Assembly (NCBI GenBank): GCA_038210595.1
Contig: JBBQWN010000011.1
Location: 21,990 to 85,989 of the forward strand
Direction of reading: 5' to 3'
Length of the DNA: 64,000 nt
Origin: Glacieibacterium sp038210595
Lineage (GTDB): Bacteria > Pseudomonadota > Alphaproteobacteria > Sphingomonadales > Sphingomonadaceae
Part shown: positions 50,570 to 59,890 of the stretch, in pieces
Layout of the letters: each line of letters starts with the position of its first letter
Position numbering within the stretch: the first letter of the stretch is position 1
Position numbers and translations under genes: made by a program
The notes under the pieces: generated by a model
Seen by the model: the letters and a program-made list of their open reading frames with translations, nothing else
What the model was told of the DNA's origin: nothing
The model's database searches: none

Positions 50570-51639
50570 TGAGCGTCAACAGCTTCGGCCGGGTCTTTCG
50601 CTTCACGACGTGGGGCGAGAGCCACGGCCCGGCGATCGGCGCGGTGGTCGATGGCTGTCCGCCCGGGCTGGCGCTGGCCGACGCCGACATCCAGCCGTGG
50701 CTTGACCGGCGGCGGCCCGGCACCTCGCGGTTCACAACGCAGCGGCAGGAGCCCGATCAGGTACGCATCCTGTCAGGCGTCTATGAAGGACGCACCACCG
50801 GCACGCCGATCAGCCTGATGATCGACAATGTCGACCAGCGGTCGAAGGACTACACCCAGGTCGCGCAGAGCTACCGGCCGGGCCATGCCGACTATGCCTA
50901 CGACGCCAAGTATGGCTTCCGCGACCCGCGCGGCGGCGGGCGGGCGAGCGCGCGCGAGACGGCGTCGCGGGTGGCGGCGGGCGCGGTGGCCCGGCTGGTG
51001 ATCCCCGAGGTACGCGTCCGCGCCTATCTCGTCGAACTCGGCGGTATCGCCATCGACCGCGCCGCGTTCGACGATGCGGAGATCGACCGCAACCCGTTCT
51101 TTTGCCCCGATGACGCCGCGGCTTTGCGCTGGGAAGCTGCGCTCGACGCGGCGCGCAAGGATGGGTCGTCGCTCGGCGCGGTGGTAGAGTGCTTGGCCAC
51201 CGGCGTACCGGCGGGGTGGGGCAGCCCGGTCTACGGCAAGCTCGATGCCGATCTCGCCGCCGCCTGCATGGGCATCAACGCAGTCAAGGGTGTCGAGATC
51301 GGCGACGGCTTCGGCGCGGCTCGGCTGCGCGGCGAGCAGAACGCCGACGCGATGCGGCCCGGCGCCGACGGCCCGCTGTTCCTCGCCAACCATGCCGGCG
51401 GGACGGCGGGCGGCATTTCGACCGGTCAGCCGATCGTCGTGCGCATGGCGCTGAAGCCGACGTCGTCGATTCTGACCCCGGTCCAAACCATCGACCGCAG
51501 CGGCGCGGCGGCGGAGATCGTCACCACCGGCCGCCACGACCCCTGCGTCGGCATCCGCGCCGCGCCGGTGATGGAGGCGATGGTAGCGTTGGTTCTGGCT
51601 GATGCGAAACTGCAGCATCGCGCGCAGACAGGCCTTTAA
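50569..51639 (+). CDS. aroC: chorismate synthase
   Basis: AroC uses reduced FMN to make chorismate, the last common step to aromatic amino acids. The 356-residue enzyme begins FRFTTWGESHGPAIGAVVDG (His and Ser of signature 1), has RPGHADYAYDAKYG and GGRASARETASRVAAGAVA (signature 2), and GGISTGQPIVVRMALKPTSS near the C-terminus. The start codon overlaps the SLBB gene stop as TGATG. Function is certain; the link to polysaccharide export is only positional. Confidence 0.97.
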   Translation: MSVNSFGRVFRFTTWGESHGPAIGAVVDGCPPGLALADADIQPWLDRRRPGTSRFTTQRQEPDQVRILSGVYEGRTTGTPISLMIDNVDQRSKDYTQVAQSYRPGHADYAYDAKYGFRDPRGGGRASARETASRVAAGAVARLVIPEVRVRAYLVELGGIAIDRAAFDDAEIDRNPFFCPDDAAALRWEAALDAARKDGSSLGAVVECLATGVPAGWGSPVYGKLDADLAAACMGINAVKGVEIGDGFGAARLRGEQNADAMRPGADGPLFLANHAGGTAGGISTGQPIVVRMALKPTSSILTPVQTIDRSGAAAEIVTTGRHDPCVGIRAAPVMEAMVALVLADAKLQHRAQTGL

Positions 51640-51691
51640 ACTCCGGCGAGTTCCACTATATTAGGTGAGTAATACACCAGGAGCGCGCCCG

Positions 51692-51958
51692 ATGGCGATT
51701 GACCGTTACCGCACGCATGACATCGGCCAGCCCGTTGCGTCGACGCTGATCACCTACGTGGTGTGGTTCTTCCTCGGCAACCTCGGCGGCCACCGTTTCG
51801 TTACCGGGCGCGTCGGCTCGGGGCTGGTCATGCTGATGCTGCACGGGCTTGGCTGGCTGACCTTCTGGTTCGGCCTCGGTTACGTCATATGGGCCTTTGT
51901 CGGTATCTGGTGGCTGATCGACGCGCTGCTTATTCCCGGCTGGCTGCGCGGCCGCTAG
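51692..51958 (+). CDS. TM2 domain-containing membrane protein
   Basis: An 88-residue protein with two transmembrane helices joined by a short turn. The core FFLGNLGGHRFVTGRVGSGL (about 26-45) with the later WWLIDALLIPGWL is the TM2 domain, found in bacterial and eukaryotic membrane proteins of unknown function. ATG at 51692 was chosen for its AGGAG ribosome site over a GTG at 51665. It is followed 29 bases later by an exported metallo-beta-lactamase-fold gene. Confidence 0.82.
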   Translation: MAIDRYRTHDIGQPVASTLITYVVWFFLGNLGGHRFVTGRVGSGLVMLMLHGLGWLTFWFGLGYVIWAFVGIWWLIDALLIPGWLRGR

Positions 51959-51987
51959 AAGAATCGGACAATCCGGGGAGACCGAAG

Positions 51988-52875
51988 ATGTTCGTCCGTG
52001 CCTGTGCCGCCGCCGTCCTGTTTGCCGCCAGCGCCGCCACCGCGGCGGAATTCGGGCCGCAGCCCGCCGCCCCGGCGGCGACATCGTTCAAGGTCGGCGC
52101 TCTCGAGCTCGTATCGCTGCGCGATGCGCTGTTCCTGGTTCCCAACGATGCCAAGACCTTTGGTGTTGACGCCGGCGTCCCGGCAGTAGCCGCGCTGCTG
52201 AAGCGCAACGGCCTGCCCGAGGACCGCATCGCAGGGGCGGTCAACGTGTTGCTGGTCCGGCTGCCCAAGCGCATCGTGCTGCTCGACACCGGTCTCGGCC
52301 CGAAGGCAGGCGGGGTGCTGATCGAGAGCCTCGCGATGGCCGGCGTGACGCCGGGTTCGGTCAATGACATCCTGATCACCCACAGTCATGGCGACCATAT
52401 CGGCGGCCTTTTGAACGCCGACGGTGCGCCCGCCTTCCCGAACGCGACAATCCACATGGCGGCGGCGGAATGGGACTTTCTGAAATCCCAAAAATCGGCG
52501 GCAGCGCTGGTCAGGGCGGTCGGTGCCAAGGTCACGACGTTCGCGCCCGGTAGCGAGGTCTTCCCCGGCATCACCGCCGTCGCCATTGTCGGCCACACAC
52601 CCGGTCATGTCGGCTATGAGCTAACCAGCGGCAAGGCGAAGCTGCTCGACATCGGCGACACCGCGCACAGCTCGGTCGTGTCGCTAGCGCAGCCGGGCTG
52701 GACGATGGGCTTCGACAGCGACAAGGCGGCCAGCAAGACCAGCCGAACTGCGACGCTCGACCGGCTGGCGCGCACTCACGAGACGGTGTTTGCGCCGCAC
52801 TTCCCCTATCCCGGCGTCGGCACCGTGGCGCCGACCCGGTCGGGATTCATGTGGAGGGCGGGGCTGCCGCGTTAG
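51988..52875 (+). CDS. exported metallo-beta-lactamase-fold hydrolase
   Basis: A 295-residue protein with a signal peptide (MFVRACAAAVLFAASAATAA). The zinc motif HSHGDH (His132, His134, Asp136, His137), GHTPGHVGYE and DIGDTAH supply the two-metal site of the superfamily. The subgroup resembles lactonases and other broad hydrolases; real beta-lactam hydrolysis is possible but not supported by specific residues I can name. It is likely periplasmic. GGGGAG precedes the ATG. Its TAG stop overlaps the purA TAA stop as TTAG. Confidence 0.85.
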   Translation: MFVRACAAAVLFAASAATAAEFGPQPAAPAATSFKVGALELVSLRDALFLVPNDAKTFGVDAGVPAVAALLKRNGLPEDRIAGAVNVLLVRLPKRIVLLDTGLGPKAGGVLIESLAMAGVTPGSVNDILITHSHGDHIGGLLNADGAPAFPNATIHMAAAEWDFLKSQKSAAALVRAVGAKVTTFAPGSEVFPGITAVAIVGHTPGHVGYELTSGKAKLLDIGDTAHSSVVSLAQPGWTMGFDSDKAASKTSRTATLDRLARTHETVFAPHFPYPGVGTVAPTRSGFMWRAGLPR

Positions 52876-54161
52876 TCGACGAACGGATCGCGCACCAGGA
52901 TGGTGTCCTGCCGCTCCGGTGAGGTGCTGACCATCGCCACCGGGCAATCGGTCAGTTCCTCGATGCGGCGGATATACTTGATGGCCTGTGCCGGCAGCTG
53001 CGCCCAGCTGCGTGCGCCCGCGGTCGACTCGCTCCAGCCTTCGAAGACTTCGTAGATCGGTTCGACCGCGGCCTGGTCGGCGGCGTGCGCCGGGAAATGA
53101 TCGAGCGTCTTGCCGCCGAGCCGGTAGCCGGTGCAGATCTTCAGTTCCTCGAAGCCGTCGAGCACATCCAGCTTGGTCAGCGCCATGCCACGGACGCCCG
53201 ACACCTGGCACGACTGGCGCACCAGCACCGCGTCGAACCAGCCGCAGCGCCGCTTGCGGCCGGTGACCGTACCGAACTCGTGCCCACGCTCACCGAGCCG
53301 CTGGCCGACAGCGTCCTCAAGCTCGGTCGGGAACGGCCCGCTGCCGACCCGGGTGGTGTAGGCCTTGACGATGCCGAGGACGTAGCCGACCGACCCCGGC
53401 CCCATGCCGCTGCCGGCCGCTGCCGTCCCCGCTACGACGTTGGACGAGGTTACGAAGGGATAGGTGCCGTGGTCGACATCGAGCAGCACGCCCTGCGCGC
53501 CCTCGAACAGGATGCGCTTGCCGGCGCGGCGCGCGTCGCCCAGCGCCGCCCAGACCGGCGCGGCGAAGGGCAGCACGAACGGTGCGATCTCCGCGAGTGC
53601 CGCGACCAACGCCTCGCGGTCGACCGGCGGCATGCCGAAGCCGGTGCGCAGCGCGTCGTGATGCGCGAGCAGCCGGTCGAGCTGCGGTCCCGCCTTGTCG
53701 AGATGCGCGAGGTCGCAGACCCTGAGCGCGCGCCGCCCGGCCTTATCCTCGTACGCCGGGCCGATGCCACGCCGGGTGGTGCCGATCTTGCCGGCACCGC
53801 TGGCATCCTCGCGCGCGCCGTCTAGGTCGGAATGCAGCGGCAGGATCAGCGGGCAGGTCTCGGCGACCTGCAGGTTGGCGGGCGTGATCTCGACACCCTG
53901 ACCGCGCAATTTCTCGACTTCCGCCTTGAAGTGCCACGGGTCGAAGACGACGCCGTTGCCGATGACCGAAAGCGCGCCGCGAACGATGCCCGACGGCAGC
54001 AGGCTGAGCTTGTAGGTCTGGTTGCCAATGACCAGCGTGTGGCCGGCGTTATGCCCGCCCTGGAAGCGCACCACGACGTCAGCGCGCTCGCTCAGCCAGT
54101 CGACGATCTTTCCCTTGCCCTCGTCGCCCCATTGCGCACCGATGACGACGACGTTGGCCAA
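52872..54161 (-). CDS. purA: adenylosuccinate synthetase
   Basis: PurA commits IMP to AMP synthesis, using GTP and aspartate. The 429-residue enzyme begins VVIGAQWGDEGKGKIVDWLS, the signature with the catalytic Asp, and has QGGHNAGHT with the catalytic His, GTTRRGIGPAYEDK, GVLLDVDHGTYPFVTSSN and GRKRRCGWFD. It is complete and typical. It is last in the minus-strand serC-serA-hisZ-purA cluster, 14 bases after hisZ. This order is common in sphingomonads. Confidence 0.97.
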   Translation of the reverse strand: MANVVVIGAQWGDEGKGKIVDWLSERADVVVRFQGGHNAGHTLVIGNQTYKLSLLPSGIVRGALSVIGNGVVFDPWHFKAEVEKLRGQGVEITPANLQVAETCPLILPLHSDLDGAREDASGAGKIGTTRRGIGPAYEDKAGRRALRVCDLAHLDKAGPQLDRLLAHHDALRTGFGMPPVDREALVAALAEIAPFVLPFAAPVWAALGDARRAGKRILFEGAQGVLLDVDHGTYPFVTSSNVVAGTAAAGSGMGPGSVGYVLGIVKAYTTRVGSGPFPTELEDAVGQRLGERGHEFGTVTGRKRRCGWFDAVLVRQSCQVSGVRGMALTKLDVLDGFEELKICTGYRLGGKTLDHFPAHAADQAAVEPIYEVFEGWSESTAGARSWAQLPAQAIKYIRRIEELTDCPVAMVSTSPERQDTILVRDPFVD

Positions 54162-54175
54162 TTCCGTTTCCTTAA

Positions 54176-55267
54176 CTAGAGCGCCGCCGCCTCTACACCG
54201 TTCCAGCGGTGTGTGCAGCCCTGCGGGCGGCCATCGTCCAGTGCCGCAACAGTCGTCCAGCCGTCGGCCCGGAGGCGCGACCCGACCTCGGGTGCGGTGC
54301 CGCGCGGTAGCCAGACGCTGCGCCGCTTCGCCTGGCCGAGACCAGCATCGACCAGCCCGTCAAGATATAGGGACACGCCGACCGCCGCCTCGTCGCCGCC
54401 ATCGTGGATCACGCGGTAGCTGCCGCCGCGGCCGAGTTCGCCGCGCACCCCGTCGGCGAAGATCGAGAAGCCGATCCAGCTTTGATACTCGAAGCCGTGC
54501 CGCTCGGTCGGGTCTAGGGTCAGGCGCACGCCCGGCAGCGCGGCGGCGACCTCCGCAATGCCCGCGATACGGCTGGCAAGCAGCCCGGCATGATCGAAGG
54601 CGCGCAGTCGGGGCAGGGCGGCATCGATGGGACCGGTGGCAGCCGTCAGCGGCAGCCAGTCGGCGAACCCTGCCGCCGCCATGCCGCCAGCGTCCTTCAT
54701 ATCGAGCAATGCCTGCAGCGCCTCGATCCTTGCGCGCGGCAGCATGTGGCTGGCGAGGGTTTCGACGATATCGGGCAACGTCAGGTCTACCGATAGCCCG
54801 GTGACGCCCGCCGCGGTCAGCGCCTCGATGGCGACTCCCAGGATCTCGCTGACGGCGGCAACGGAGTCGCTGCCGATCAGCTCCGCACCGGCCTGCAGCA
54901 TCTCACGCTCGGGGGTCAGCTGGCTGCCCTTTACGCGGAGCACCGGGCCGGCATAGCTGAGCCGCAGTGGACGCGGCTGGTGGGCAAGGCGGGTGGCCGC
55001 GACACGCCCGACCTGGCCGGTGATGTCCGACCGGACGGCCAGCGTGCGCTGCGTCACCGGATCGACGAAGCGCATCAGGTCGCGGCGCTGCGTCGTCGGT
55101 CCAAGCCGCCCCGCCAGGGTCTCCTCGTATTCGACCAGCGGCGGCTGGACGCGGGCATAGCCGTGGCTCCCGACGACACCGAGCAACGTCGCGGTCAGCG
55201 CCGCCGCCGCCTCGGCCTGCGGCGGCAGCCGGTCGCGGATGCCCTCGGGAAGCAGCCCGTGGGTCAC
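54176..55267 (-). CDS. hisZ: ATP phosphoribosyltransferase regulatory subunit
   Basis: HisZ is a catalytically dead relative of histidyl-tRNA synthetase that activates the short form of HisG in histidine synthesis. The 363-residue protein has the class II motif 2-like region (RLSYAGPVLRVKGSQLTPEREMLQAG) and GELGRGGSYRVI, but lacks the tRNA-binding C-terminal domain of HisS. GTG at 55267 lies inside the serA stop codon (GTGA). It implies that hisG elsewhere is the short type. Confidence 0.92.
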   Translation of the reverse strand: MTHGLLPEGIRDRLPPQAEAAAALTATLLGVVGSHGYARVQPPLVEYEETLAGRLGPTTQRRDLMRFVDPVTQRTLAVRSDITGQVGRVAATRLAHQPRPLRLSYAGPVLRVKGSQLTPEREMLQAGAELIGSDSVAAVSEILGVAIEALTAAGVTGLSVDLTLPDIVETLASHMLPRARIEALQALLDMKDAGGMAAAGFADWLPLTAATGPIDAALPRLRAFDHAGLLASRIAGIAEVAAALPGVRLTLDPTERHGFEYQSWIGFSIFADGVRGELGRGGSYRVIHDGGDEAAVGVSLYLDGLVDAGLGQAKRRSVWLPRGTAPEVGSRLRADGWTTVAALDDGRPQGCTHRWNGVEAAAL

Positions 55268-56844
55268 TGGAAGTACAGCGCCTTGACCGTCTTCACGCCC
55301 GGCAGGCGGCATACCGACCACAGGAGCGGGTCCGGGATCGCGCTGTCGACCGAGAGCAGTAGCACCGCCTCCGACCCGGCATCGCGGCGGCCGAGGTGGA
55401 AAGTACCGATGTTGACCCCGGCCTCGCCCAGCGTCGAGCCGAGGCGGCCGATGAAGCCGGGCTTGTCCTCGTTGACGATGAACAGCATGGCGCCGTTCAG
55501 CTCGGCCTCGATGTTGATGCCGATGATCTCGACCAGGCGCGGATCGCGATTGCCGAACAGGGTGCCGGCCACCGAACGCTCGCCCTCTGCGTTCTTGACC
55601 GTGACGCGGACCAGCGTGTGGTAATCGGTCTCGCGCTCGTGCCGCACTTCGGCGACCTCGATGCCGCGCTCGCGCGCGAGGTAGGGTGCGTTGACCATGT
55701 TCACCGTGTCGCTGTGCGGCCGCATCAGGCCGGCGAGCACGGCCGCCGTGATCGGCTTGATGTTGAGCTCCGCCGCCGCGCCCTCGACCTCGACCGTGAC
55801 CGCGCTCAGGCCCTCGCCCGAGAGCTGGCCGATGAGCAGGCCAAGCTTTTCCGCCAGCGCCATATAGGGGCGCAACCGCGGCGCTTCTTCGGCCGACAGC
55901 GACGGCACGTTCAGCGCGTTGGTGACGCCGCCGGTCAGCAGGAAGTCGCTCATCTGCTCGGCGACCTGGATCGCGACGTTGACCTGCGCCTCGTCGGTCG
56001 AGGCGCCGAGGTGCGGGGTCGAGATGAAGTTCGGAGTGCCGAACAGCGGCGAAGCCTTGGCCGGCTCCTCGACGAACACGTCGAGCGCAGCGCCGCCGAT
56101 GTGGCCGGAGTCGAGGCCCGCCTTCAGCGCCGCCTCGTCGATCAGGCCGCCGCGCGCGCAGTTGATGATCCGCACCCCCGGCCGGGTTTTGGCGAGGTTC
56201 TCCGCCGACAGGATGTTGCGGGTGGAATCGGTCAGCGGCGTGTGCAGCGTAATGAACTCGGCGCGGGCCAGCAGCTCGTCGAGCGTCACCTTCTCGATGC
56301 CGAGCGTCTCTGCACGCTCGGGCGTCAGGAACGGGTCATAGGCGATGACCTTCATGCGCAGCCCGAGCGCGCGGTCGGCGACGATGCTGCCGATGTTACC
56401 GGCGCCGATCAGGCCGAGCGTCTTGGCGGTCAGCTCGACCCCCATGAAGCGGTTCTTCTCCCACTTGCCGGCCTGGGTCGAGGCATCCGCCTCGGGCAGC
56501 TGCCGGGCAAGCGCGAACATCAGCGCGATGGCGTGCTCGGCGGTGGTGATCGAGTTGCCAAACGGCGTGTTCATGACGACGACACCCGCAGCCGACGCGG
56601 CCGGGATATCGACGTTGTCGACGCCGATGCCGGCGCGGCCGATGACCTTCAGGTTGGTCGCCGCCGCGATGACGTCCTTCACCGCCTTGGTCGAGGAGCG
56701 GATGGCGAGGCCGTCGTAGTTGCCGATGATCTTGATCAGCTCGTCCTTCGACAGGCCGGTGATCTCGTCGACCTCGACCCCGCGGGCGCGGAATATCTCG
56801 GCGGCTTTAGGGGACATCTGGTCGGAAATGAGGACCTTGGGCAT
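55264..56844 (-). CDS. serA: D-3-phosphoglycerate dehydrogenase
   Basis: SerA opens the serine pathway by oxidising 3-phosphoglycerate. The 526-residue long-type enzyme has the substrate and NAD domains with GLIGAGNIGSIVADRALGLG-like Rossmann motif (about 146-165), NCARGGLIDEAAL and the catalytic HLGAST. A following intervening domain and a C-terminal ACT domain (about 455-526) bind regulatory serine. ATG at 56844 was chosen where MPKVLISDQMSPKAAEIF begins; GGAG lies upstream. It follows serC by 59 bases. Confidence 0.96.
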   Translation of the reverse strand: MPKVLISDQMSPKAAEIFRARGVEVDEITGLSKDELIKIIGNYDGLAIRSSTKAVKDVIAAATNLKVIGRAGIGVDNVDIPAASAAGVVVMNTPFGNSITTAEHAIALMFALARQLPEADASTQAGKWEKNRFMGVELTAKTLGLIGAGNIGSIVADRALGLRMKVIAYDPFLTPERAETLGIEKVTLDELLARAEFITLHTPLTDSTRNILSAENLAKTRPGVRIINCARGGLIDEAALKAGLDSGHIGGAALDVFVEEPAKASPLFGTPNFISTPHLGASTDEAQVNVAIQVAEQMSDFLLTGGVTNALNVPSLSAEEAPRLRPYMALAEKLGLLIGQLSGEGLSAVTVEVEGAAAELNIKPITAAVLAGLMRPHSDTVNMVNAPYLARERGIEVAEVRHERETDYHTLVRVTVKNAEGERSVAGTLFGNRDPRLVEIIGINIEAELNGAMLFIVNEDKPGFIGRLGSTLGEAGVNIGTFHLGRRDAGSEAVLLLSVDSAIPDPLLWSVCRLPGVKTVKALYFQ

Positions 56845-56903
56845 GGGTTTTGCTCCGGAAAGGAAGCGCGGCGCGGCGTGCGCGCGGCGCGAATAAGAAT
56901 TGC

Positions 56904-58028
56904 TTAGGCGGCGGTGACCTGGGCGTGCGCCCAGTCGAGCCACGGCCCCAACGCCTCGATGTCGGCGGTATCGACCGTCGAGCCGCACCAGATTCTGAGG
57001 CCCGGCGGCGCGTCGCGGTAGCCGCCGATGTCGAAGGCGACGCCCTCCTTCTCCAGCAGCGCTGCGATCGCCTTGGGCACATCTTCCGACGCGCCCGGCA
57101 GGGTCAGGCAGACGCTGGTGTTGGAGCGGGTGTGTGGATCGGCGGCGAGGTGCGCGACCCACGGCGTCGCTTCGACCCAGCGGTTCAGCGCGGCGGCATT
57201 GGCATCGGCGCGGGCCTGCATCTCGGTCAGGCCGCCGATCGACTTCGCCCATTCCAGCGCGTCGATACAATCCTCGACCGCCAGCATCGACGGCGTGTTG
57301 ATCGTCTCGCCGCTGAACACGCCCTCGACCAGCTTGCCCTTCGAGGTCAGGCGGAAAACCTTCGGCAGCGGCCAGGCCGGCGCGTAGGTCTCCAGCCGTT
57401 CGACGGCGCGGGGCCCGAGGATGAGCACGCCGTGCGCACCTTCGCCGCCCAGCGCCTTCTGCCAGCTGAAGGTCAGCACATCGACCTTGGTCCAATCGAC
57501 ATCTTGCGCGAACACCGCGCTGGTCGCGTCGACCAGCATCAGCCCCTCGCGGTCGTCGCGGACCCAGTCGTAGTTCGGAATACGGACGCCCGACGTGGTG
57601 CCGTTGGCGGTGAAGCAGACGTCGTGGCCCTGCGGCACGCGGGTCAGGTCGGGCAGCTCGCCGTAGGGCGCAGTGACGACCTGCGCGTCGAGCTTCAGTT
57701 GCTTGAGCGCGTCGGTGACCCAGCCTTCGCCGAAGCTCTCCCACGCCAGCATGGTAACCGGCCGGGCGCCCAGCATCGTCCACATCGCCATCTCATAGGC
57801 GCCGGTGTCGGAGCCCGGCACGATGCCGATGCGGTGCGTCTCGGGCACGCCGAGCACCTCGCGGGTCAAGTCGATCGCCAGCTTGAGCCGAGCCTTACCG
57901 ATCTTGGAGCGGTGCGAGCGGCCGAGGCTGTCGGTGGCGAGCCCGGCGGCGGTCCACCCCGGTCTCTTGGCACACGGCCCGGACGAAAAATGCGCACGCG
58001 CAGGGCGCGTGGTCGGACGTTCAGTCAT
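56904..58028 (-). CDS. serC: phosphoserine aminotransferase
   Basis: SerC turns phosphohydroxypyruvate into phosphoserine with glutamate, and also serves pyridoxal phosphate synthesis. The 374-residue class V aminotransferase has SSGPCAKRPGW near the N-terminus, GSDTGAYEMAMW, and the cofactor Lys in FSWQKALGGEGAHG. The sequence is of the alphaproteobacterial SerC type. It heads the minus-strand operon with serA, hisZ and purA. Its ribosome site is inside a small hairpin. Confidence 0.95.
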   Translation of the reverse strand: MTERPTTRPARAHFSSGPCAKRPGWTAAGLATDSLGRSHRSKIGKARLKLAIDLTREVLGVPETHRIGIVPGSDTGAYEMAMWTMLGARPVTMLAWESFGEGWVTDALKQLKLDAQVVTAPYGELPDLTRVPQGHDVCFTANGTTSGVRIPNYDWVRDDREGLMLVDATSAVFAQDVDWTKVDVLTFSWQKALGGEGAHGVLILGPRAVERLETYAPAWPLPKVFRLTSKGKLVEGVFSGETINTPSMLAVEDCIDALEWAKSIGGLTEMQARADANAAALNRWVEATPWVAHLAADPHTRSNTSVCLTLPGASEDVPKAIAALLEKEGVAFDIGGYRDAPPGLRIWCGSTVDTADIEALGPWLDWAHAQVTAA

Positions 58029-58111
58029 CAGTCTCTCCTCACAGAGAGCACGCGCCGCGTTGGGACGGCGTGGCCCGCCGCCGTCACTAGAGGCGCGGGC
58101 CGGGGTGTCAA
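58029..58111 (-). promoter_or_regulatory. promoter and leader of serC operon
   Basis: On the minus strand, a perfect TTGACA (58106-58111) precedes a weak TAGTGA (58084-58089) with a 16-base spacer. The leader has a GACGGCG...CGCCGTC stem and, next to the ATG, CTCTC/GAGAG (58033-58048) that pairs with the AGGAGAG ribosome site. A serC leader RNA is known in Rhizobiales; whether this is related needs covariation analysis. Confidence 0.4.
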
Positions 58112-58128
58112 ATCATTAGTGCGGGAGT

Positions 58129-58989
58129 ATGAGCGCGGCCATGCATCCGAACCTGCCCGATCGCCTGTTTCCGACCGCGCGCGCCGAGGCGGCGACTGCC
58201 GCGCACCCGACCGCCGTGCCGCAGACCGAGCACCCGGCCTATGCGCTGGCCTTCCAGGATAACGAATTTCTGCTGCGCGACGAGCTGCGCCCCGTCCGGC
58301 TGCAGCTGGAGATGGCCAAGGCCGACCTGCTGCTGAACGAGGCGGGCATCAAGTCAACCTTCGTGTTCTACGGCTCGGCGCGCATCCCGGCGCCCGAGGA
58401 TGCGCAGGGTCTGGTCGACGCCGCGAAGACTCCTCATGCGCGGGCGATCGCCGAGCGGCTGGCGGCCAACTCGCGCTATTATGACGAGGCCCGCAAGCTG
58501 GCTCGGCTGGCGTCAGGCGAGGGCATGGATGAGCGCTGGTTCACCGTCTGCTCGGGCGGCGGCCCGTCGATCATGGAGGCGGCGAACCGCGGTGCCGCCG
58601 ACGTTGGCGCGCCGTCCGTCGGCCTCAACATCGTGCTGCCGTTCGAGCAGGTGCCCAATCCCTATGTCACGCCGGGCCTGAGCTTCCAGTTCCACTATTT
58701 CGCGCTGCGCAAGATGCACTTCTTGATGCGCGCCCGCGCCGTCGCGGTGTTCCCGGGCGGGTTCGGCACGCTCGACGAGTTCCTGGAGTTGCTGACGCTG
58801 GTGCAGACCGGCAAGGTCGCGGCGCTGCCGATCCTGCTCTATGGCCGCGACTTCTGGGCTCGCATCATCAACTGGCAGGCGCTCGCCGACGAAGGCGTCA
58901 TCGCCCAGGGCGATCTCGACCTGTTCACCATCGTCGACACGGCCGAAGAGGGCTGGCGTATCGTCTGCGAGCACTACAAGATCTGCTGA
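58129..58989 (+). CDS. LOG family protein (TIGR00730-like)
   Basis: A 286-residue Rossmann-fold protein of the LOG family. VCSGGGPSIMEAANRGA (about 140-156) and the signature PGGFGTLDEFLE (about 208-219) are present. Several relatives are cytokinin-activating phosphoribohydrolases or nucleotide-5'-monophosphate glycosylases; the longer bacterial type here may act on AMP or other nucleotides. The N-terminal 70 residues are an extra extension compared with plant LOG. It is divergent from serC with 100 bases between. Confidence 0.85.
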   Translation: MSAAMHPNLPDRLFPTARAEAATAAHPTAVPQTEHPAYALAFQDNEFLLRDELRPVRLQLEMAKADLLLNEAGIKSTFVFYGSARIPAPEDAQGLVDAAKTPHARAIAERLAANSRYYDEARKLARLASGEGMDERWFTVCSGGGPSIMEAANRGAADVGAPSVGLNIVLPFEQVPNPYVTPGLSFQFHYFALRKMHFLMRARAVAVFPGGFGTLDEFLELLTLVQTGKVAALPILLYGRDFWARIINWQALADEGVIAQGDLDLFTIVDTAEEGWRIVCEHYKIC

Positions 58990-59009
58990 CGGGGAGGGCG
59001 GGAGCGACC

Positions 59010-59822
59010 ATGGACGAAGAGCGGGAGCGAGCCTGCGCGCCGGCTCGGGTACCGCGCGCCATGGCCAATGCGGTCGCCGGTTACCGCTGGGCCCGCAGCA
59101 CGGTCGGCGAGTCGGGCGGCAAGGTCTACCGGCTCGGCGGCAAGCCCGGTGCCCCCGCGCTGTACCTGAAGGGGGGCAGCGGGTCCGTTGCCGGGGATGT
59201 CGCTGCCGAGGCGGACAGGCTGCGCTGGCTCGCCGGGCATGTGCCGGTGCCGGCCGTGCAGCAGTGCATCGCGACCCGCCACAAGGCCTGGCTGCTGATG
59301 ACCGCGCTGCCAGGCCGGACCGCCTGGCAAGCGCTGGCCGCTGACCGGCAAGGCCAGCGCGCGGTCGTCGACTCGCTTTCGGCGTTCCTGCGGCGGCTGC
59401 ACGCCATTCCAGTCGCCGGATGTCCGTTCGACAGCGGGCATGTCCTCCGCCTCGCCGCAGCGCGGCACCGCGTCGAGACGGGCGCTGTCGACGAGGACGA
59501 CTTCGACGACGAGCGCGCCGGCTGGACCGCCGAACAGGTCTGGGCGGCGCTGCACCGCCTACTGCCCTTCGCACCCGAGCCGGTCGTCACGCACGGCGAT
59601 TTCTCGCTCGATAATTTGCTGTTGCACGACGGCGCGGTCGCCGGCTGCATCGACGTCGGGCGCGCCGGTGTCGCCGACCGCTACCAGGATATCGCCATCC
59701 TGTGGAACTGCCTCGGCGAGTTCGACGCGGCGCTGCGGACCCGCTTCCTGGCGCAATACGGCATCGATCGACTGGATCAGCGCAGGCTCGACTTCCACCT
59801 GATGCTCGACGAGCTGTTCTGA
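59010..59822 (+). CDS. APH(3')-like aminoglycoside phosphotransferase
   Basis: A 270-residue kinase very close in pattern to APH(3') enzymes, which phosphorylate kanamycin-type drugs with ATP. VVTHGDFSLDN (catalytic Asp197), IDVGRAGVADRYQDIAIL with the metal-binding Asp, CPFDSGH, GAVDEDDFDDERAG and the C-terminal LDELF all occur in the same order as in APH(3')-II. GC content and codon use match the neighbours, so it looks native rather than recently gained. GGAG precedes the ATG. Whether it gives resistance is unknown; the true substrate could be another hydroxylated compound. Confidence 0.87.
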   Translation: MDEERERACAPARVPRAMANAVAGYRWARSTVGESGGKVYRLGGKPGAPALYLKGGSGSVAGDVAAEADRLRWLAGHVPVPAVQQCIATRHKAWLLMTALPGRTAWQALAADRQGQRAVVDSLSAFLRRLHAIPVAGCPFDSGHVLRLAAARHRVETGAVDEDDFDDERAGWTAEQVWAALHRLLPFAPEPVVTHGDFSLDNLLLHDGAVAGCIDVGRAGVADRYQDIAILWNCLGEFDAALRTRFLAQYGIDRLDQRRLDFHLMLDELF

Positions 59823-59890
59823 GCAAACGCTCCGGCAACCCTGTCCGAAAACCGCCAGACATTGCGTTCGAACGGGCCTAGACCGGCGCC

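Noticed and set aside
51988..52875. Metallo-beta-lactamase fold as an antibiotic resistance gene.
   Set aside because: HSHGDH is common to many hydrolases and no B1-B3 beta-lactamase-specific residues could be named.
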